64,000 bases of DNA from DASVHS01 sp035468985 (GTDB lineage Bacteria; Acidobacteriota; Thermoanaerobaculia; Gp7-AA8): NCBI GenBank assembly GCA_035468985.1, contig DATISF010000007.1, positions 76,636 to 140,635 on the forward strand, in the 5' to 3' direction. Position numbers and translations under genes: made by a program. Below the pieces are notes generated by a model. That model did no database searches, was not told where the DNA came from, and saw only the letters and a program-made list of their open reading frames with translations. Below are positions 17,642 to 27,935 of this stretch, in pieces (within the stretch, counting starts at the first letter, position 1; every line of letters starts with the position of its first letter).

Positions 17642-18811
17642 ATGCAGAAACGACTCCGGGAACTCTCTGCCAGGCTGCGGCGCTGGCCCCGGCACCTTGC
17701 GCGGGATCATCGTTCGCTCGCTCAGGAATGTCTCGAGCGCTGCTGCGAGCTTTTCGAGGCGCCGCGCGCGTTCCTTCTGATCGACGAAGGAGACGAGCCG
17801 TGGCTGAATGTCGCATCGCTGAACGGACGAGAGTTCACCTGGAATGAAGACGAGGACCTCAGCCTGGAGAGCGTTGTCGACGACAAGCTGGCCGAGCGCT
17901 CGTTTTACATCGATGATCACGACCGCTTCCATTTTGCGGACGAGCCGAATGTAACGCTGAGGGAAGCCATCGATTCCCGGTTGCACCGTTTGATCGGCGA
18001 GGGGCCGATCTTCTCTGTGCCGGTTGCGGCGGAGTCCCTGCAGGGGCGCCTTTTCGTCTGCAAGCCGCGGCTGACTGCCGAGATCTCGCTGCTCATCGCC
18101 GAGCCGCTCTCCGTGCTCCTGGGCGTGGAGTTCGAAGCGACCGCGCAGCTGCGCCACCAGGTCGCGGAAGCGGTGGAGAAGGAACGCACTCGCGTTGCCC
18201 GCGATCTGCACGACGGCCTGCTGCAGTCGTTTACCGGTGTCGTGCTGCAGCTCGAGACCATCCACAGCACTCTGGAGACCGATCCGCAACTGGCGCGCAA
18301 GATGATCACCGAGACGCAGGCGCTGATCATGTCCGACCAGCGGGAACTGCGCCGCTTCGTCGAGCAGCTGCGGCCCCGTCCTGTCGGCCGCGAAACGAAA
18401 TTCGATTTCGCGGAACGGCTCGAGGATCTCCGGCAGCGATTCGAGAACCAGTGGGGGATTCGTCTGGCCTTCGACGTCGAGAACATCGATCCGGTCGTCT
18501 CCGGATTCATCGGCCAGGAGACGTTCCGCCTGATCCACGAGGCGGTCACGAACTCGGCGAAACACGGCCGCGCCTCCGATGTCCGCGTCGGCCTCCGCAC
18601 GGCGGGAAGCGAGATGCACATCGAGGTTGCCGACAACGGAACGGGATTCCCGTTCCACGGCCGCCTCACGCTCGAGGAGATGCGCGACTCGAAGGCCGGG
18701 CCGACGGTGCTCGCCGAGCGCGTCTCGTCTCTCAACGGCAATCTGACCGTCGACTCGACGGAAAGCGGCGCGATCGTCAGAATGACGGTGCCCCTCGGGT
18801 TTGGAGCATAG
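17642..18811 (+). CDS. Cytoplasmic sensor histidine kinase, NarL/DegS type
   Basis: 389-residue kinase without membrane helices. Residues about 20-165 form a GAF-like input region; the HisKA_3 dimerisation helix carries the phospho-acceptor His190 in ARDLHDGLLQ; the HATPase domain shows the N-box HEAVTNSAKHG (about 300) and DNGTGF (331-336). Start at ATG 17642 (MQKRLRELS), since extending upstream would run into the preceding gene. The stop is immediately followed by the ATG of the response regulator, so the pair is an operon and presumably a cognate two-component system. The ligand is unknown; no heme or PAS motif was recognised. Confidence 0.88.
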   Translation: MQKRLRELSARLRRWPRHLARDHRSLAQECLERCCELFEAPRAFLLIDEGDEPWLNVASLNGREFTWNEDEDLSLESVVDDKLAERSFYIDDHDRFHFADEPNVTLREAIDSRLHRLIGEGPIFSVPVAAESLQGRLFVCKPRLTAEISLLIAEPLSVLLGVEFEATAQLRHQVAEAVEKERTRVARDLHDGLLQSFTGVVLQLETIHSTLETDPQLARKMITETQALIMSDQRELRRFVEQLRPRPVGRETKFDFAERLEDLRQRFENQWGIRLAFDVENIDPVVSGFIGQETFRLIHEAVTNSAKHGRASDVRVGLRTAGSEMHIEVADNGTGFPFHGRLTLEEMRDSKAGPTVLAERVSSLNGNLTVDSTESGAIVRMTVPLGFGA

Positions 18812-19450
18812 ATGGCCACTACCCTCGTTCTGGCGGACGATCATCCGATCATTCTCGAAGGTCTCGAGCAGCTGTTTCGCCGTGACAAGGAGTTCAAGGT
18901 TCTGGCGACGTGCACGAACGGCAATGACGCCATCGCCGCCATCCGCAAGGAACGCCCCGACATCGTCGTTCTCGATGTGCGCATGCCGAACGGTGACGGC
19001 CTGTCGGTGCTGAAGACCATTCACGACGAGCACCTGCCATCTCGCGTCATTCTCCTCACCGCATCGATGGAAGATGACCAGGTGCTCGACGCCATGGAAC
19101 AGGGTGTGTGGGGCCTCGTGCTGAAGGAATCCGCGGCGGTTTCGCTGGTGGATTCGGTCCGCAAAGTCAGCCGGGGAGAGCGCGCGCTCGATCAGACGCT
19201 CATCGTCCGCGCCCTCGACCGGGCCCTGGAGCGCAAGAACGGACTCCGGCACGCTGCGGAAGTGCTCTCCCGGCGCGAGGTGGAGATCGTGAAGATGGTC
19301 GCCGCCGGCCTGCGCAACAAAGAGATCGCTGCCAAGTTATTCATCGGAGAGGGGACCGTCAAAACCCATCTCCACGCGATTTACAAGAAGCTCGGTGTCC
19401 ACGGACGCGTCGAGCTGACCCTCTACGCGCGAGAGCGCGGCATCGCCTGA
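18812..19450 (+). CDS. Response regulator, NarL/FixJ family with LuxR-type HTH
   Basis: 212-residue transcription regulator. Receiver domain 1-120 has the acidic pair D9-D10, phospho-acceptor D55 (VVLDVRMP), T83 and K105. The C-terminal GerE-type helix-turn-helix (about 148-208) reads LSRREVEIVKMVAAGLRNKE...IGEGTVKTHLHAIYKKLG. It abuts the histidine kinase stop and is presumably phosphorylated by it. Targets are unknown; the PAS-GGDEF-EAL gene 100 nt downstream is a candidate by position. Confidence 0.92.
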   Translation: MATTLVLADDHPIILEGLEQLFRRDKEFKVLATCTNGNDAIAAIRKERPDIVVLDVRMPNGDGLSVLKTIHDEHLPSRVILLTASMEDDQVLDAMEQGVWGLVLKESAAVSLVDSVRKVSRGERALDQTLIVRALDRALERKNGLRHAAEVLSRREVEIVKMVAAGLRNKEIAAKLFIGEGTVKTHLHAIYKKLGVHGRVELTLYARERGIA

Positions 19451-19459
19451 TCGATCGCC

Positions 19460-19475
19460 TATACCGTTCGGTATA
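19460..19475. promoter_or_regulatory. 16-bp operator-like palindrome upstream of the c-di-GMP gene
   Basis: TATACCG-TT-CGGTATA has perfect 7-bp arms. It lies 91 nt before the preferred start of the PAS-GGDEF-EAL gene. Its left half TATACCG and the CGGT of its right arm recur in the operator-like site before the efflux TetR gene (36779-36792, TATACCG-AG-CGGTCAA). A TetR-family target is likely; which regulator binds is unknown. Confidence 0.55.
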
Positions 19476-19550
19476 CCCAAAATTCGCACTCTTGGCCGAT
19501 AGGCGCGTGCGTCCACGGAAGTTACCTTGATAACTGAAGTAGTGGATGAC

Positions 19551-21209
19551 ATGCGAGCCTCTATGGCCGAACACACTTTCGCTCTCGACATGGTTGCGGT
19601 CTTCAGACAGACGCCCGACGGCCGTCTGCTTGATTGCAACGATGCCTGCGCCCGGATGCTCGGATACGAGTCTCGTGACGAGCTCCTTGCCGCCGGAAGA
19701 CTGAATTACTTCAACGCCTCTGATGCCATGACGGTCATGGCGGCGCTTCCCGACCTCGGCACCCTGTCGAACGTGGAAGTGGCCATCCGCAAGAAGGACG
19801 GCTCGGTTGCGTGGGTCCTCCAGAACCTGAAGTACGTCAACGTCGCCGAGGCGGAGAAGGTGTGGATCGAAGCGGCGATGTTCGATGTGACCGAGCAGCG
19901 CCAGGCCGTGCAGCTCCTCGAATTTCAGGCGCATCACGACGGGCTGACTGCGCTGCCGAACCGCTCGCTCGTCGTCGACCGTCTCAATGTCGCGTTGTCG
20001 CGCGCGAAACGGCATCGCAAACCGGTGGCCGTGATGCTGCTCGACATCGACCATTTCGAGCTGGTCAACACGACCTTCGGACACGGCATCGCCGACCGTC
20101 TGCTCAAATCGGTCGCCGATCGGCTGACCTCGAGCGTGCGTGAAGACGATGCAGTCGGTCGCTTCGGAAGCGACGAATTCATGATCGTGCTGACGGAAAT
20201 GGCCGCGGATACCGACGCCGCGATCGCCGCGCAGCGCATCCTCGATGTGATCTCCACCCAGTTCACGGTGGACGTGCAGACGATCGACGTCAAGGCCAGC
20301 ATCGGAATCGCCGTCACTCCGCAGGATGGGATGACCGCCGACGCCCTCGTGAAGAACGCAACCACCGCGATGTACCAGGCGAAGGAGCGCGGGCGGAACA
20401 TGTTCCGCTTCCACGTTCCGGAGCTGAACGCCCGCGCCCTCGAGCGCGCGTCGCTCATCGCCAGCCTGCGCCGCGGTCTGAGCCGCAACGAATTCGAAGT
20501 GCACTATCACCCCGAGGTGAACGTGCAGACCGGCCGTATCGAGTGCATCGAAGCGCTCGTGCGGTGGCGTCACCCCGACCTCGGACTGGTGGCGCCGGGC
20601 GAATTCCTTCCGGCCGCAGAGCAGGGCAATCTCGATGGTCTGATCGGCGAGTTCGTCATCAACGAGGCCTGCCGTCAGCTGAGGCAGTGGCACAAAGAGG
20701 GGATGACCGGATTCCGGATGGCCATCAACCTGTCGTCCCGTCAGTTCCACGACCGCGCGCTGCAGCGCATTCTCGAGGATGCCGTTGCCGAGGCGAGCCT
20801 GGATCCCTCGGCGCTGGAGCTCGAGATCAACGAGCACGTGCTGGCGCATTCGCTGCGCTCGACCGACGTGCTGACGAAGCTTCACGCGTTCGGCGCCCGC
20901 GTGGCGATCGACGATTTCGGCAGCGGCGGAGTCTCGTTCACCGATCTCCGCGACATGCCGGTGAGCACGCTCAAGATCGCCCCGAGCTTCGTGCACAACA
21001 TGCTCAATCGTGCCGACGACGCGGCGATGGTGCAGGCGATGATCACGATGGCGCGGGGACTCGATCTCCGGATCGTCGCCGAGGGTGTGGAGTCGAAGGA
21101 CCAGCTCTCGTATCTGTTGTCGAGACGCTGCACGGACATGCAGGGATTCTTCTTCGGTAAACCGCTACCGGCTTTCGCTCTCGCGGAAACGCTGCGGATG
21201 CAGCACTGA
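19551..21209 (+). CDS. PAS-GGDEF-EAL protein (c-di-GMP turnover or sensing)
   Basis: About 552-residue soluble protein. PAS domain about 10-120 (LLDCNDACARMLGYESRDEL), GGDEF domain about 125-290 and EAL domain about 305-552. The cyclase signature is GRFGSDEF, with Ser in place of the second Gly, which some active enzymes tolerate. The EAL motif (EALVRWRHP), INLSSRQF, ELEINE, IDDFGSG and VAEGVES are present, but HYQP is HYHP, the loop usually GTGYSSL reads GSGGVSF, and LKID is LKIA. Phosphodiesterase activity may therefore be weakened. ATG 19551 is the first good start; TTG 19527 or ATG 19563 are alternatives. It is followed by a bidirectional terminator. Confidence 0.88.
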   Translation: MRASMAEHTFALDMVAVFRQTPDGRLLDCNDACARMLGYESRDELLAAGRLNYFNASDAMTVMAALPDLGTLSNVEVAIRKKDGSVAWVLQNLKYVNVAEAEKVWIEAAMFDVTEQRQAVQLLEFQAHHDGLTALPNRSLVVDRLNVALSRAKRHRKPVAVMLLDIDHFELVNTTFGHGIADRLLKSVADRLTSSVREDDAVGRFGSDEFMIVLTEMAADTDAAIAAQRILDVISTQFTVDVQTIDVKASIGIAVTPQDGMTADALVKNATTAMYQAKERGRNMFRFHVPELNARALERASLIASLRRGLSRNEFEVHYHPEVNVQTGRIECIEALVRWRHPDLGLVAPGEFLPAAEQGNLDGLIGEFVINEACRQLRQWHKEGMTGFRMAINLSSRQFHDRALQRILEDAVAEASLDPSALELEINEHVLAHSLRSTDVLTKLHAFGARVAIDDFGSGGVSFTDLRDMPVSTLKIAPSFVHNMLNRADDAAMVQAMITMARGLDLRIVAEGVESKDQLSYLLSRRCTDMQGFFFGKPLPAFALAETLRMQH

Positions 21210-21230
21210 GAGCGAGCGCATTGCAGAGAG

Positions 21231-21267
21231 ACAAAAGGGCGGACCGCAAGGTCCGCCCTTCTTGTTT
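21231..21267. terminator. Bidirectional intrinsic terminator
   Basis: Stem AAGGGCGGACC (21235-21245) and GGTCCGCCCTT (21250-21260) with loop GCAA; a T-rich stretch follows on the plus strand and ACAAAA precedes it. It lies between the convergent PAS-GGDEF-EAL gene and the small membrane protein gene. Confidence 0.85.
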
Positions 21268-21277
21268 CTGCCGCGAT

Positions 21278-21589
21278 TTACTTCCTCAGGCGCCGCGTCG
21301 CGGTCGAGTCGCCGAGCAACTCGATGTCGTCGTCGAGCAGCTCACGGGTGGAGCGCTGACTCTCGGCCGGAATCAACAGCGCGCCGGCCGCGATCATCAG
21401 AACCGAAAGCAGGATCATTTCCGGTGCGGTGTGCGGGACGGCAAGGAAGAACGCGAGCGCGCAGGCGCCGCTCAGCGTCACGTAGAAGCTGAGGCTGCGC
21501 TGGTGCCGGATGACGGAACGGATCGCGAAGAAGCAGGCGATCAGCGCCGCACCGCCGAACACTGCCTGGCAGAGAGAGAGAATCATCAT
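21278..21589 (-). CDS. Small membrane protein, unknown function
   Basis: 103-residue protein starting MMILSLCQAVFGG, with GGAGG four nt before the ATG; a TTG 78 nt further upstream would add a sequence overlapping a terminator hairpin and is unlikely. Three hydrophobic helices are visible (about 3-24, 33-52, 57-75), then a polar acidic/basic tail (STRELLDDDIELLGDSTATRRLRK). I do not recognise the family. It lies between two intrinsic terminators, so it is transcribed alone. Confidence 0.6.
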   Translation of the reverse strand: MMILSLCQAVFGGAALIACFFAIRSVIRHQRSLSFYVTLSGACALAFFLAVPHTAPEMILLSVLMIAAGALLIPAESQRSTRELLDDDIELLGDSTATRRLRK

Positions 21590-21605
21590 GAAGCCTCCAG
21601 AAAAT

Positions 21606-21637
21606 AAAAGGAGGGCGTGTGGGTACGCCCTCCTTTT
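21606..21637 (-). terminator. Intrinsic terminator after the penicillin-acylase-family gene
   Basis: Stem AAAAGGAGGGCGT (21606-21618) and ACGCCCTCCTTTT (21625-21637) with loop GTGGGT. On the minus strand it follows the 21701-23977 gene and precedes the small membrane protein gene. The stem also carries a U-run on either strand. Confidence 0.8.
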
Positions 21638-21700
21638 CCGATCGATGTGAGGCTCATTCTCCGGCAATACGCTTTGCGCCGCGCGTAAGCTGGATCACGT

Positions 21701-23977
21701 TCACTTTTTCGTTGGAGCCGGCTGCAGAATCAGGGTATCGCCTGCATTTCCTTCGATTTGCGCCCTGCTGAAGAGCAGCGGGAAATAATCGCCGCGCGCC
21801 CACAGGGGGACGAGATCGTCGTAATGCGCGCTTCCTGGGCTTCCGCTCTGACCCGGAACGTTGATCGCCAGCGAGCGGTCCCAGTCGCCGAGGTCGACGA
21901 TTTCTCGGAAGCTCGCACCGTGAACCTGTTCGAATGACGGAGGCCGCGCGGCAGTCACGTCGATCGTGTCGCCGTCGCCGGGCCGCTCGATCGGGCCGCG
22001 GTCGAACTTCGCTTCGTCCCCGCGTTTGTCGAGGCCGTGGCGGAAGTGGACGACGTGAATCGCGCCCCAGCGCCATCGCGATGGATCGTCGCCCATCACC
22101 GCTCGCGCCTCGTCGAAGGCCTGGTGCAGCGTTCCCAGAAGCAGCCTGGAGCGATCCTCGAGCGGCAGGTTGCCGATCGTGCGCAGCATCGAACGCAGCG
22201 GCAGAACGCGCTCGCCGATCGGGACCAGGTCATTGCGGAGATCGCGCTGCACGAACGCGGAGCGGAGGCGGCGCATCCAGATTTCGTAAAGCGCGGCGGC
22301 AGGGGAGTCGACGGTCACCGAGCCGTCCCAGGCAAGGAGCAGATCGACGGCGGGATCGGAGCCGGCTGAAGCCGGTGCTCCATTCTTCAGGATGTCGAGG
22401 ACTTCTTTCGCTGCACGGCTGGTGACGTCATTCTGCAGCGCCGCCATGTCGCCGAGCGTCATCTTGTGCTGCTCGGCGATCCACCGTTGCAGCACCTCGT
22501 GGATGCGCTCGACGCGATAAGGCGCCGCCCACCCGTAGCCGAGGTTCCGACGGTCGTCACGGGCGATGATCATGTGGTTGGCCGTGGCGATGAACGCGTC
22601 CTGCGGATTGAAACTGCGCGGCAAGGCGTCCAGATCGAACCAGCCGGACCATTCGAATTTGCCGCTCGCGCCGTCGACCGGAAGAAGCCCGGTCCACGAT
22701 CGTTTCGGCGTCATCGCCGCCGATTGCTCGCCGATGTTGCCGTCGCGATCGGCGTAGACGAAGTTCTCCGCCGGCGCTTTCCATCTCCGCAGCGCGGTGA
22801 GGAACTCGTTCCAGTTCTTCGCACGATCGAGCGCGAGTGACGCCAGATATCCGGCCGTTCCCGGTTCCGCTCCCGCCCAGCGCAGAGCCAGGGCACGATT
22901 GGTATCCCTCCAGACGACGGGACCGTGGCGCGTGAATTCGATCTCGACGTCAACCGGCTTCCCGCCCTTCACCGCGATCCGCTCGCGCTCGACGCGCATG
23001 TCGCGCCAGCCGCTCTCCGTCCTGTACTGGCGGGGATGGCCGGGGCGCAGCGTCTCGATGTAAAAGTCTTCCTGATCGACCGGAAAGACGGTGATTCCCC
23101 ACGCGACGGACGCATTGTGGCCGATTGCGACGCCAGGCAGCGCCGGCTCGACCGCGCCGATGACATCCCACCCCGGCGCAACGAGGTGCACGAGATAGCG
23201 CAATGAAGGAAGGGCGATCGTGCGGTGCGGATCGTTCGCCAGAATCGGTTTGCCGCTCTCGGTGACCGAGCCGGCCACGACCCAGTTGTTGCTGCCGGCC
23301 GGAACCTCGATCCGAAGATCGCTGCCGATGTAGTTGCGCAGGGCCTCAGGTCCGAGACCCGTGTAGTCGAGCCCTGGAATCGGATCGAGATCCGTCGATG
23401 GCTGCGGATCGAGAAGGATCGACGCCTTGTCGATGCCGATCGACGTCAGCAGCTTTGCGTTGGTCAGCTCCGCGGCGGCATTGGACATCAGTCCGTATGC
23501 GGCCATGCGCTGGACGCAATCCTCGGGCTTCCACGGTTCGGGCGCGAAACCGGCGAGCCGGAACTCGGGCGGGAGATCATGCTTGCGCGAGGCGATGAAT
23601 GCGTTGATGCCGTCGGTGAAGGCCGCGAGAATCGCGCGCGTGTCCGGTGCGTAGCTCTCGAACTCCTTCTGCATCGATCCGCGATAGCGGAGCTTGCGCG
23701 CGGCGGCATCGCGCTCGACGAATTTCTCGCCGAAGACCGCGGCGAGTCGTCCCTGTCCGGCGCGCTTCCAGATCTCCATCTGATAGAGGCGATCCTGCGC
23801 CTGCACGAATCCCTGCGCGAAAAAGAGATCGTGCTGGTTCGAGGCGTAGATGTGCGGCACGCCCCACTTGTCGCGGATCACTGTGACTTCCGCGCGCAAA
23901 CCGGCGAGGCGCAGTGGAGCGGCGGCCGTCTCGGCTGCCGAAAGCGCAATCAGAAGGACGAAAAGAAGTCTTCGCAC
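21701..23977 (-). CDS. Penicillin acylase family N-terminal-nucleophile hydrolase
   Basis: 758-residue exported amidase precursor. A signal peptide (about 1-20) leads to the alpha-subunit region with VIRDKWGVPHIYASN, then a linker and the autoprocessing site G-SNNW at about residue 229, where the new N-terminal Ser of the beta subunit is the nucleophile; NDPHR and IGHNASVAWGIT follow as in the family. Substrate could be acyl-homoserine lactones, beta-lactams or other N-acyl amides; sequence alone does not decide. The start is a GTG at 23977 with no obvious ribosome site. Near residue 535 an in-frame palindromic repeat encodes GAPASAG. It is divergent from the M20 peptidase with only 35 nt between. 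Confidence 0.88.
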   Translation of the reverse strand: MRRLLFVLLIALSAAETAAAPLRLAGLRAEVTVIRDKWGVPHIYASNQHDLFFAQGFVQAQDRLYQMEIWKRAGQGRLAAVFGEKFVERDAAARKLRYRGSMQKEFESYAPDTRAILAAFTDGINAFIASRKHDLPPEFRLAGFAPEPWKPEDCVQRMAAYGLMSNAAAELTNAKLLTSIGIDKASILLDPQPSTDLDPIPGLDYTGLGPEALRNYIGSDLRIEVPAGSNNWVVAGSVTESGKPILANDPHRTIALPSLRYLVHLVAPGWDVIGAVEPALPGVAIGHNASVAWGITVFPVDQEDFYIETLRPGHPRQYRTESGWRDMRVERERIAVKGGKPVDVEIEFTRHGPVVWRDTNRALALRWAGAEPGTAGYLASLALDRAKNWNEFLTALRRWKAPAENFVYADRDGNIGEQSAAMTPKRSWTGLLPVDGASGKFEWSGWFDLDALPRSFNPQDAFIATANHMIIARDDRRNLGYGWAAPYRVERIHEVLQRWIAEQHKMTLGDMAALQNDVTSRAAKEVLDILKNGAPASAGSDPAVDLLLAWDGSVTVDSPAAALYEIWMRRLRSAFVQRDLRNDLVPIGERVLPLRSMLRTIGNLPLEDRSRLLLGTLHQAFDEARAVMGDDPSRWRWGAIHVVHFRHGLDKRGDEAKFDRGPIERPGDGDTIDVTAARPPSFEQVHGASFREIVDLGDWDRSLAINVPGQSGSPGSAHYDDLVPLWARGDYFPLLFSRAQIEGNAGDTLILQPAPTKK
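22358..22381. repeat. In-frame palindromic repeat encoding GAPASAG (copy 1)
   Basis: On the minus strand, CCGGC-TTCA-GCCGG flanked by GGAGCA and CTCC lies inside the penicillin-acylase gene. Similar blocks encoding APASAG occur twice in the flavoprotein gene (50026-50049, 52877-52922). Confidence 0.7.
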
Positions 23978-24012
23978 GCCGCGTATCGTAGCGTCACTGA
24001 TAGGCTCTCGGT

Positions 24013-25443
24013 ATGAAACGCGTCCTGATTTCGATCATCGTTGCCGCATTTCCGTGCCTTGCCGCGACATCCGATCCGGTGACGGCGAGGGTGCGCGAAT
24101 ACCGGATCGCGAACGAGCCCGCGATCACGCAGGAGCTCATCGCGTTCCTCGGCATTCCCAATCTCGCCTCCGACGCCGTGGCCATCGAGAAGAACGCCCA
24201 GGCGATCCGGCAGATGTTCGGGAAACGCGGGATCGACGCGCATCTGCTCCGGCTCGGTACCGCGCCGCCGCTCGTCGTCGCGGATCTCCACGCTCCCGGA
24301 GCGACCCGGACGATCGGCTTCTACGCTCACTATGACGGTCAGCCTGTCGATCCTTCGCAGTGGTCCAATCCGCCGTGGCAACCGGTCGTGCGGGATGGAC
24401 GCGTATACGCGCGTTCGGCGAGCGATGACAAGGCGCCCATCGTAGCGATGCTCGTGGCGCTCGACGCGATAACCGCTTCGCGGATCACGCCGGGGGTGAA
24501 TCTGAAGTTCGTTCTCGAAGGCGAAGAGGAGGCGGGCTCGCCGCATCTTCCCGCATATCTCGAGAAATATGCCGGCGATCTGCGCGTCGACGCGTGGATG
24601 CTTTGCGACGGTCCAGTGCATCAAAGCCGCAAACCGCTGTTGTACTTCGGCGCGCGCGGAGTCATCGACGTGGAGGTGACGGTCTATGGCCCCGCGCGTC
24701 CGCTCCACAGCGGTCACTACGGCAACTGGGCGCCGAATCCCATCGTCGCGCTCACGCACCTGATCGACAGCATGCGCGACACCGATGCGCGCATTCTCAT
24801 CGAGCATTTCTACGACGACGTGCTGCCGCTGTCCGCCGTGGAGCGAGACGCGATCGGCAGGGTGGCCTCGTTCGACCCGTCGATCCGGACGGAACTGGCT
24901 CTCGGCCGGACCGAAGGTCCTTCGCTGAACGAGCAGATTCTCAAGCCCGCGCTCAACCTGCGCGGCTTTGCTGCCGGAAACGTCGGCGAGAAGGCCTCGA
25001 ACAGCATTCCCGCGGAAGCCCGCGCATCGATCGATTTCCGTCTCGTTCCCAATCAGAGTCCGGAACGGGTTCAGAAGCTCGTCGAGCAGCACATCGAGAA
25101 ACAGGGGTTCTTCATCGTGCGCGACAGGCCCGATGAAGCCACGCGCCTCGGGCATCCGAACGTGGTGCAAATGGTGTGGGGAACTGGCTATCCCGCTGCG
25201 CGCACGGCGATGGATTCGGCGATCGCAAAACGAGTGATGACACTCTCCGGTCCCGACACCGTGATCCTGCCGTCCCTCGGCGGCAGCATTCCGATGTACC
25301 TCTTCACGCGCGGCGGAACGCCCGTGATCGGCGTACCGATCGTCAACCACGACAACAATCAGCACGCGGCGAACGAGAACCTGCGCCTGCAGAACCTGTG
25401 GGACGGCATCGAGCTGTTCGCGCGGCTCTTCGCGGGCCTGTGA
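24013..25443 (+). CDS. M20 family metallopeptidase (dipeptidase-like), exported
   Basis: 476-residue zinc peptidase with an N-terminal signal peptide (VLISIIVAAFPCLAA). Metal and catalytic residues are visible: H106 and D108 in YAHYDGQPVD, D139 in SASDDKAP, and E171-E172 in EGEEEAGS; the HSGHYG motif marks the dimerisation-domain region and a late His lies in VNHDNNQHAANENL. It probably cleaves dipeptides or aminoacyl amides in the periplasm. It is divergent from the penicillin-acylase-family gene, so the two may share a control region of about 35 nt. Confidence 0.88.
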   Translation: MKRVLISIIVAAFPCLAATSDPVTARVREYRIANEPAITQELIAFLGIPNLASDAVAIEKNAQAIRQMFGKRGIDAHLLRLGTAPPLVVADLHAPGATRTIGFYAHYDGQPVDPSQWSNPPWQPVVRDGRVYARSASDDKAPIVAMLVALDAITASRITPGVNLKFVLEGEEEAGSPHLPAYLEKYAGDLRVDAWMLCDGPVHQSRKPLLYFGARGVIDVEVTVYGPARPLHSGHYGNWAPNPIVALTHLIDSMRDTDARILIEHFYDDVLPLSAVERDAIGRVASFDPSIRTELALGRTEGPSLNEQILKPALNLRGFAAGNVGEKASNSIPAEARASIDFRLVPNQSPERVQKLVEQHIEKQGFFIVRDRPDEATRLGHPNVVQMVWGTGYPAARTAMDSAIAKRVMTLSGPDTVILPSLGGSIPMYLFTRGGTPVIGVPIVNHDNNQHAANENLRLQNLWDGIELFARLFAGL

Positions 25444-25551
25444 GTGTCGAAGCGCACACCTGATCGCGACACCGTGATTCATACGACGATTCTGAGTGGC
25501 CGATCACAGCGCGCGACATAGATTCAACGCAACCAGCCAGGAGGAACGCGT

Positions 25552-26226
25552 ATGCGAATGGGGATGATGCTCTTTGCGGCATTCGTGTCCCTGCCGCTTG
25601 CCGCGCAGCGGGCCACCCGGATCGAGTACGGCAAACCCGTCGAGTTGCGAAACGTGAAGATCGCGTACATCTCGACCACCGACGATGACGATCTCGCGAA
25701 AGAGGCGAGGCGGCAGCTGATGGAGCTTCTGCCGGCGCTGGCGTTTGCGGGAAGCGAGGAAGAAGGTGACGTGACGCTCGCCTTCAGCCGGAAGCCGAAC
25801 GGCAATGGCAACGGCGACGGCTCCGCGGCAAAGCAATTCACGACGACGATGTACGTCGCGCGCGCAACGGGCGGCATGACGATCCGCGTCTACCTCGATG
25901 CGACGTCGACGAAGACCGATCTTGCCGAGGCGGTCAGTGAGGTGATCAAGCCCGCGTGCAATCTCCTGCAGAAAGCAAATCCGCGACAGCTCGGATCGCC
26001 GGCAATCGCGGTGACTCCACAGAACCAGCGCATGATCCACACGACCGCCGGGCTGCGGCCCGGTTTGTCGAAGCGCGAGGTCCTGGACGCGCTCGGCGTT
26101 CCGACAAATGTCACCGGTCGTGCAACATACACGCAGACGTGGGTCTACAAGACGAGCGACGGAGACATCCGGCTCGTGTTTGGTGGCGAACGCCTCGTGG
26201 CCGTGACCGTCCCGGAAAAGAAGTGA
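25552..26226 (+). CDS. Exported protein with BamE/SmpA-like C-terminus, unknown function
   Basis: 224-residue protein with a short signal peptide (MRMGMMLFAAFVSLPLAAQ) and AGGAGGA five nt before the ATG. The middle region (about 25-150) is unrecognised; an Asn-Gly-rich spot NGNGNGDGS occurs near 84. Residues about 165-222 read GLRPGLSKREVLDALGVP...TWVYKTSDGDIRLVFGGERLVAVTV, the pattern of SmpA/OmlA/BamE domains. It has no lipobox, unlike BamE. Convergent with groEL. Confidence 0.6.
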   Translation: MRMGMMLFAAFVSLPLAAQRATRIEYGKPVELRNVKIAYISTTDDDDLAKEARRQLMELLPALAFAGSEEEGDVTLAFSRKPNGNGNGDGSAAKQFTTTMYVARATGGMTIRVYLDATSTKTDLAEAVSEVIKPACNLLQKANPRQLGSPAIAVTPQNQRMIHTTAGLRPGLSKREVLDALGVPTNVTGRATYTQTWVYKTSDGDIRLVFGGERLVAVTVPEKK

Positions 26227-26228
26227 AC

Positions 26229-26261
26229 AAAAAAAAGGGCGGGCCGAATCGGCCCGCCCTT
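26229..26261. terminator. Bidirectional intrinsic terminator between the 25552 gene and groEL
   Basis: Stem AAGGGCGGGCCG (26235-26246) and CGGCCCGCCCTT (26250-26261), loop AAT; the eight A at 26229-26236 form the U-tract for groEL transcripts. A GATC-tetramer run (CGATCGATCGATCGATG) lies next to it. Confidence 0.88.
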
Positions 26262-26288
26262 CGATCGATCGATCGATGTGATCGCGTT

Positions 26289-27932
<1,644 letters not shown>

Positions 27933-27935
27933 GGC

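Noticed and set aside
21231..21267. Hairpin as a small RNA gene
   Set aside because: Position between convergent genes and the flanking T/A tracts fit a bidirectional terminator better.
26262..26280. CGATCGATCGATCGATG run as a special regulatory element
   Set aside because: Short tandem of a simple palindromic tetramer next to a terminator; nothing supports a function.
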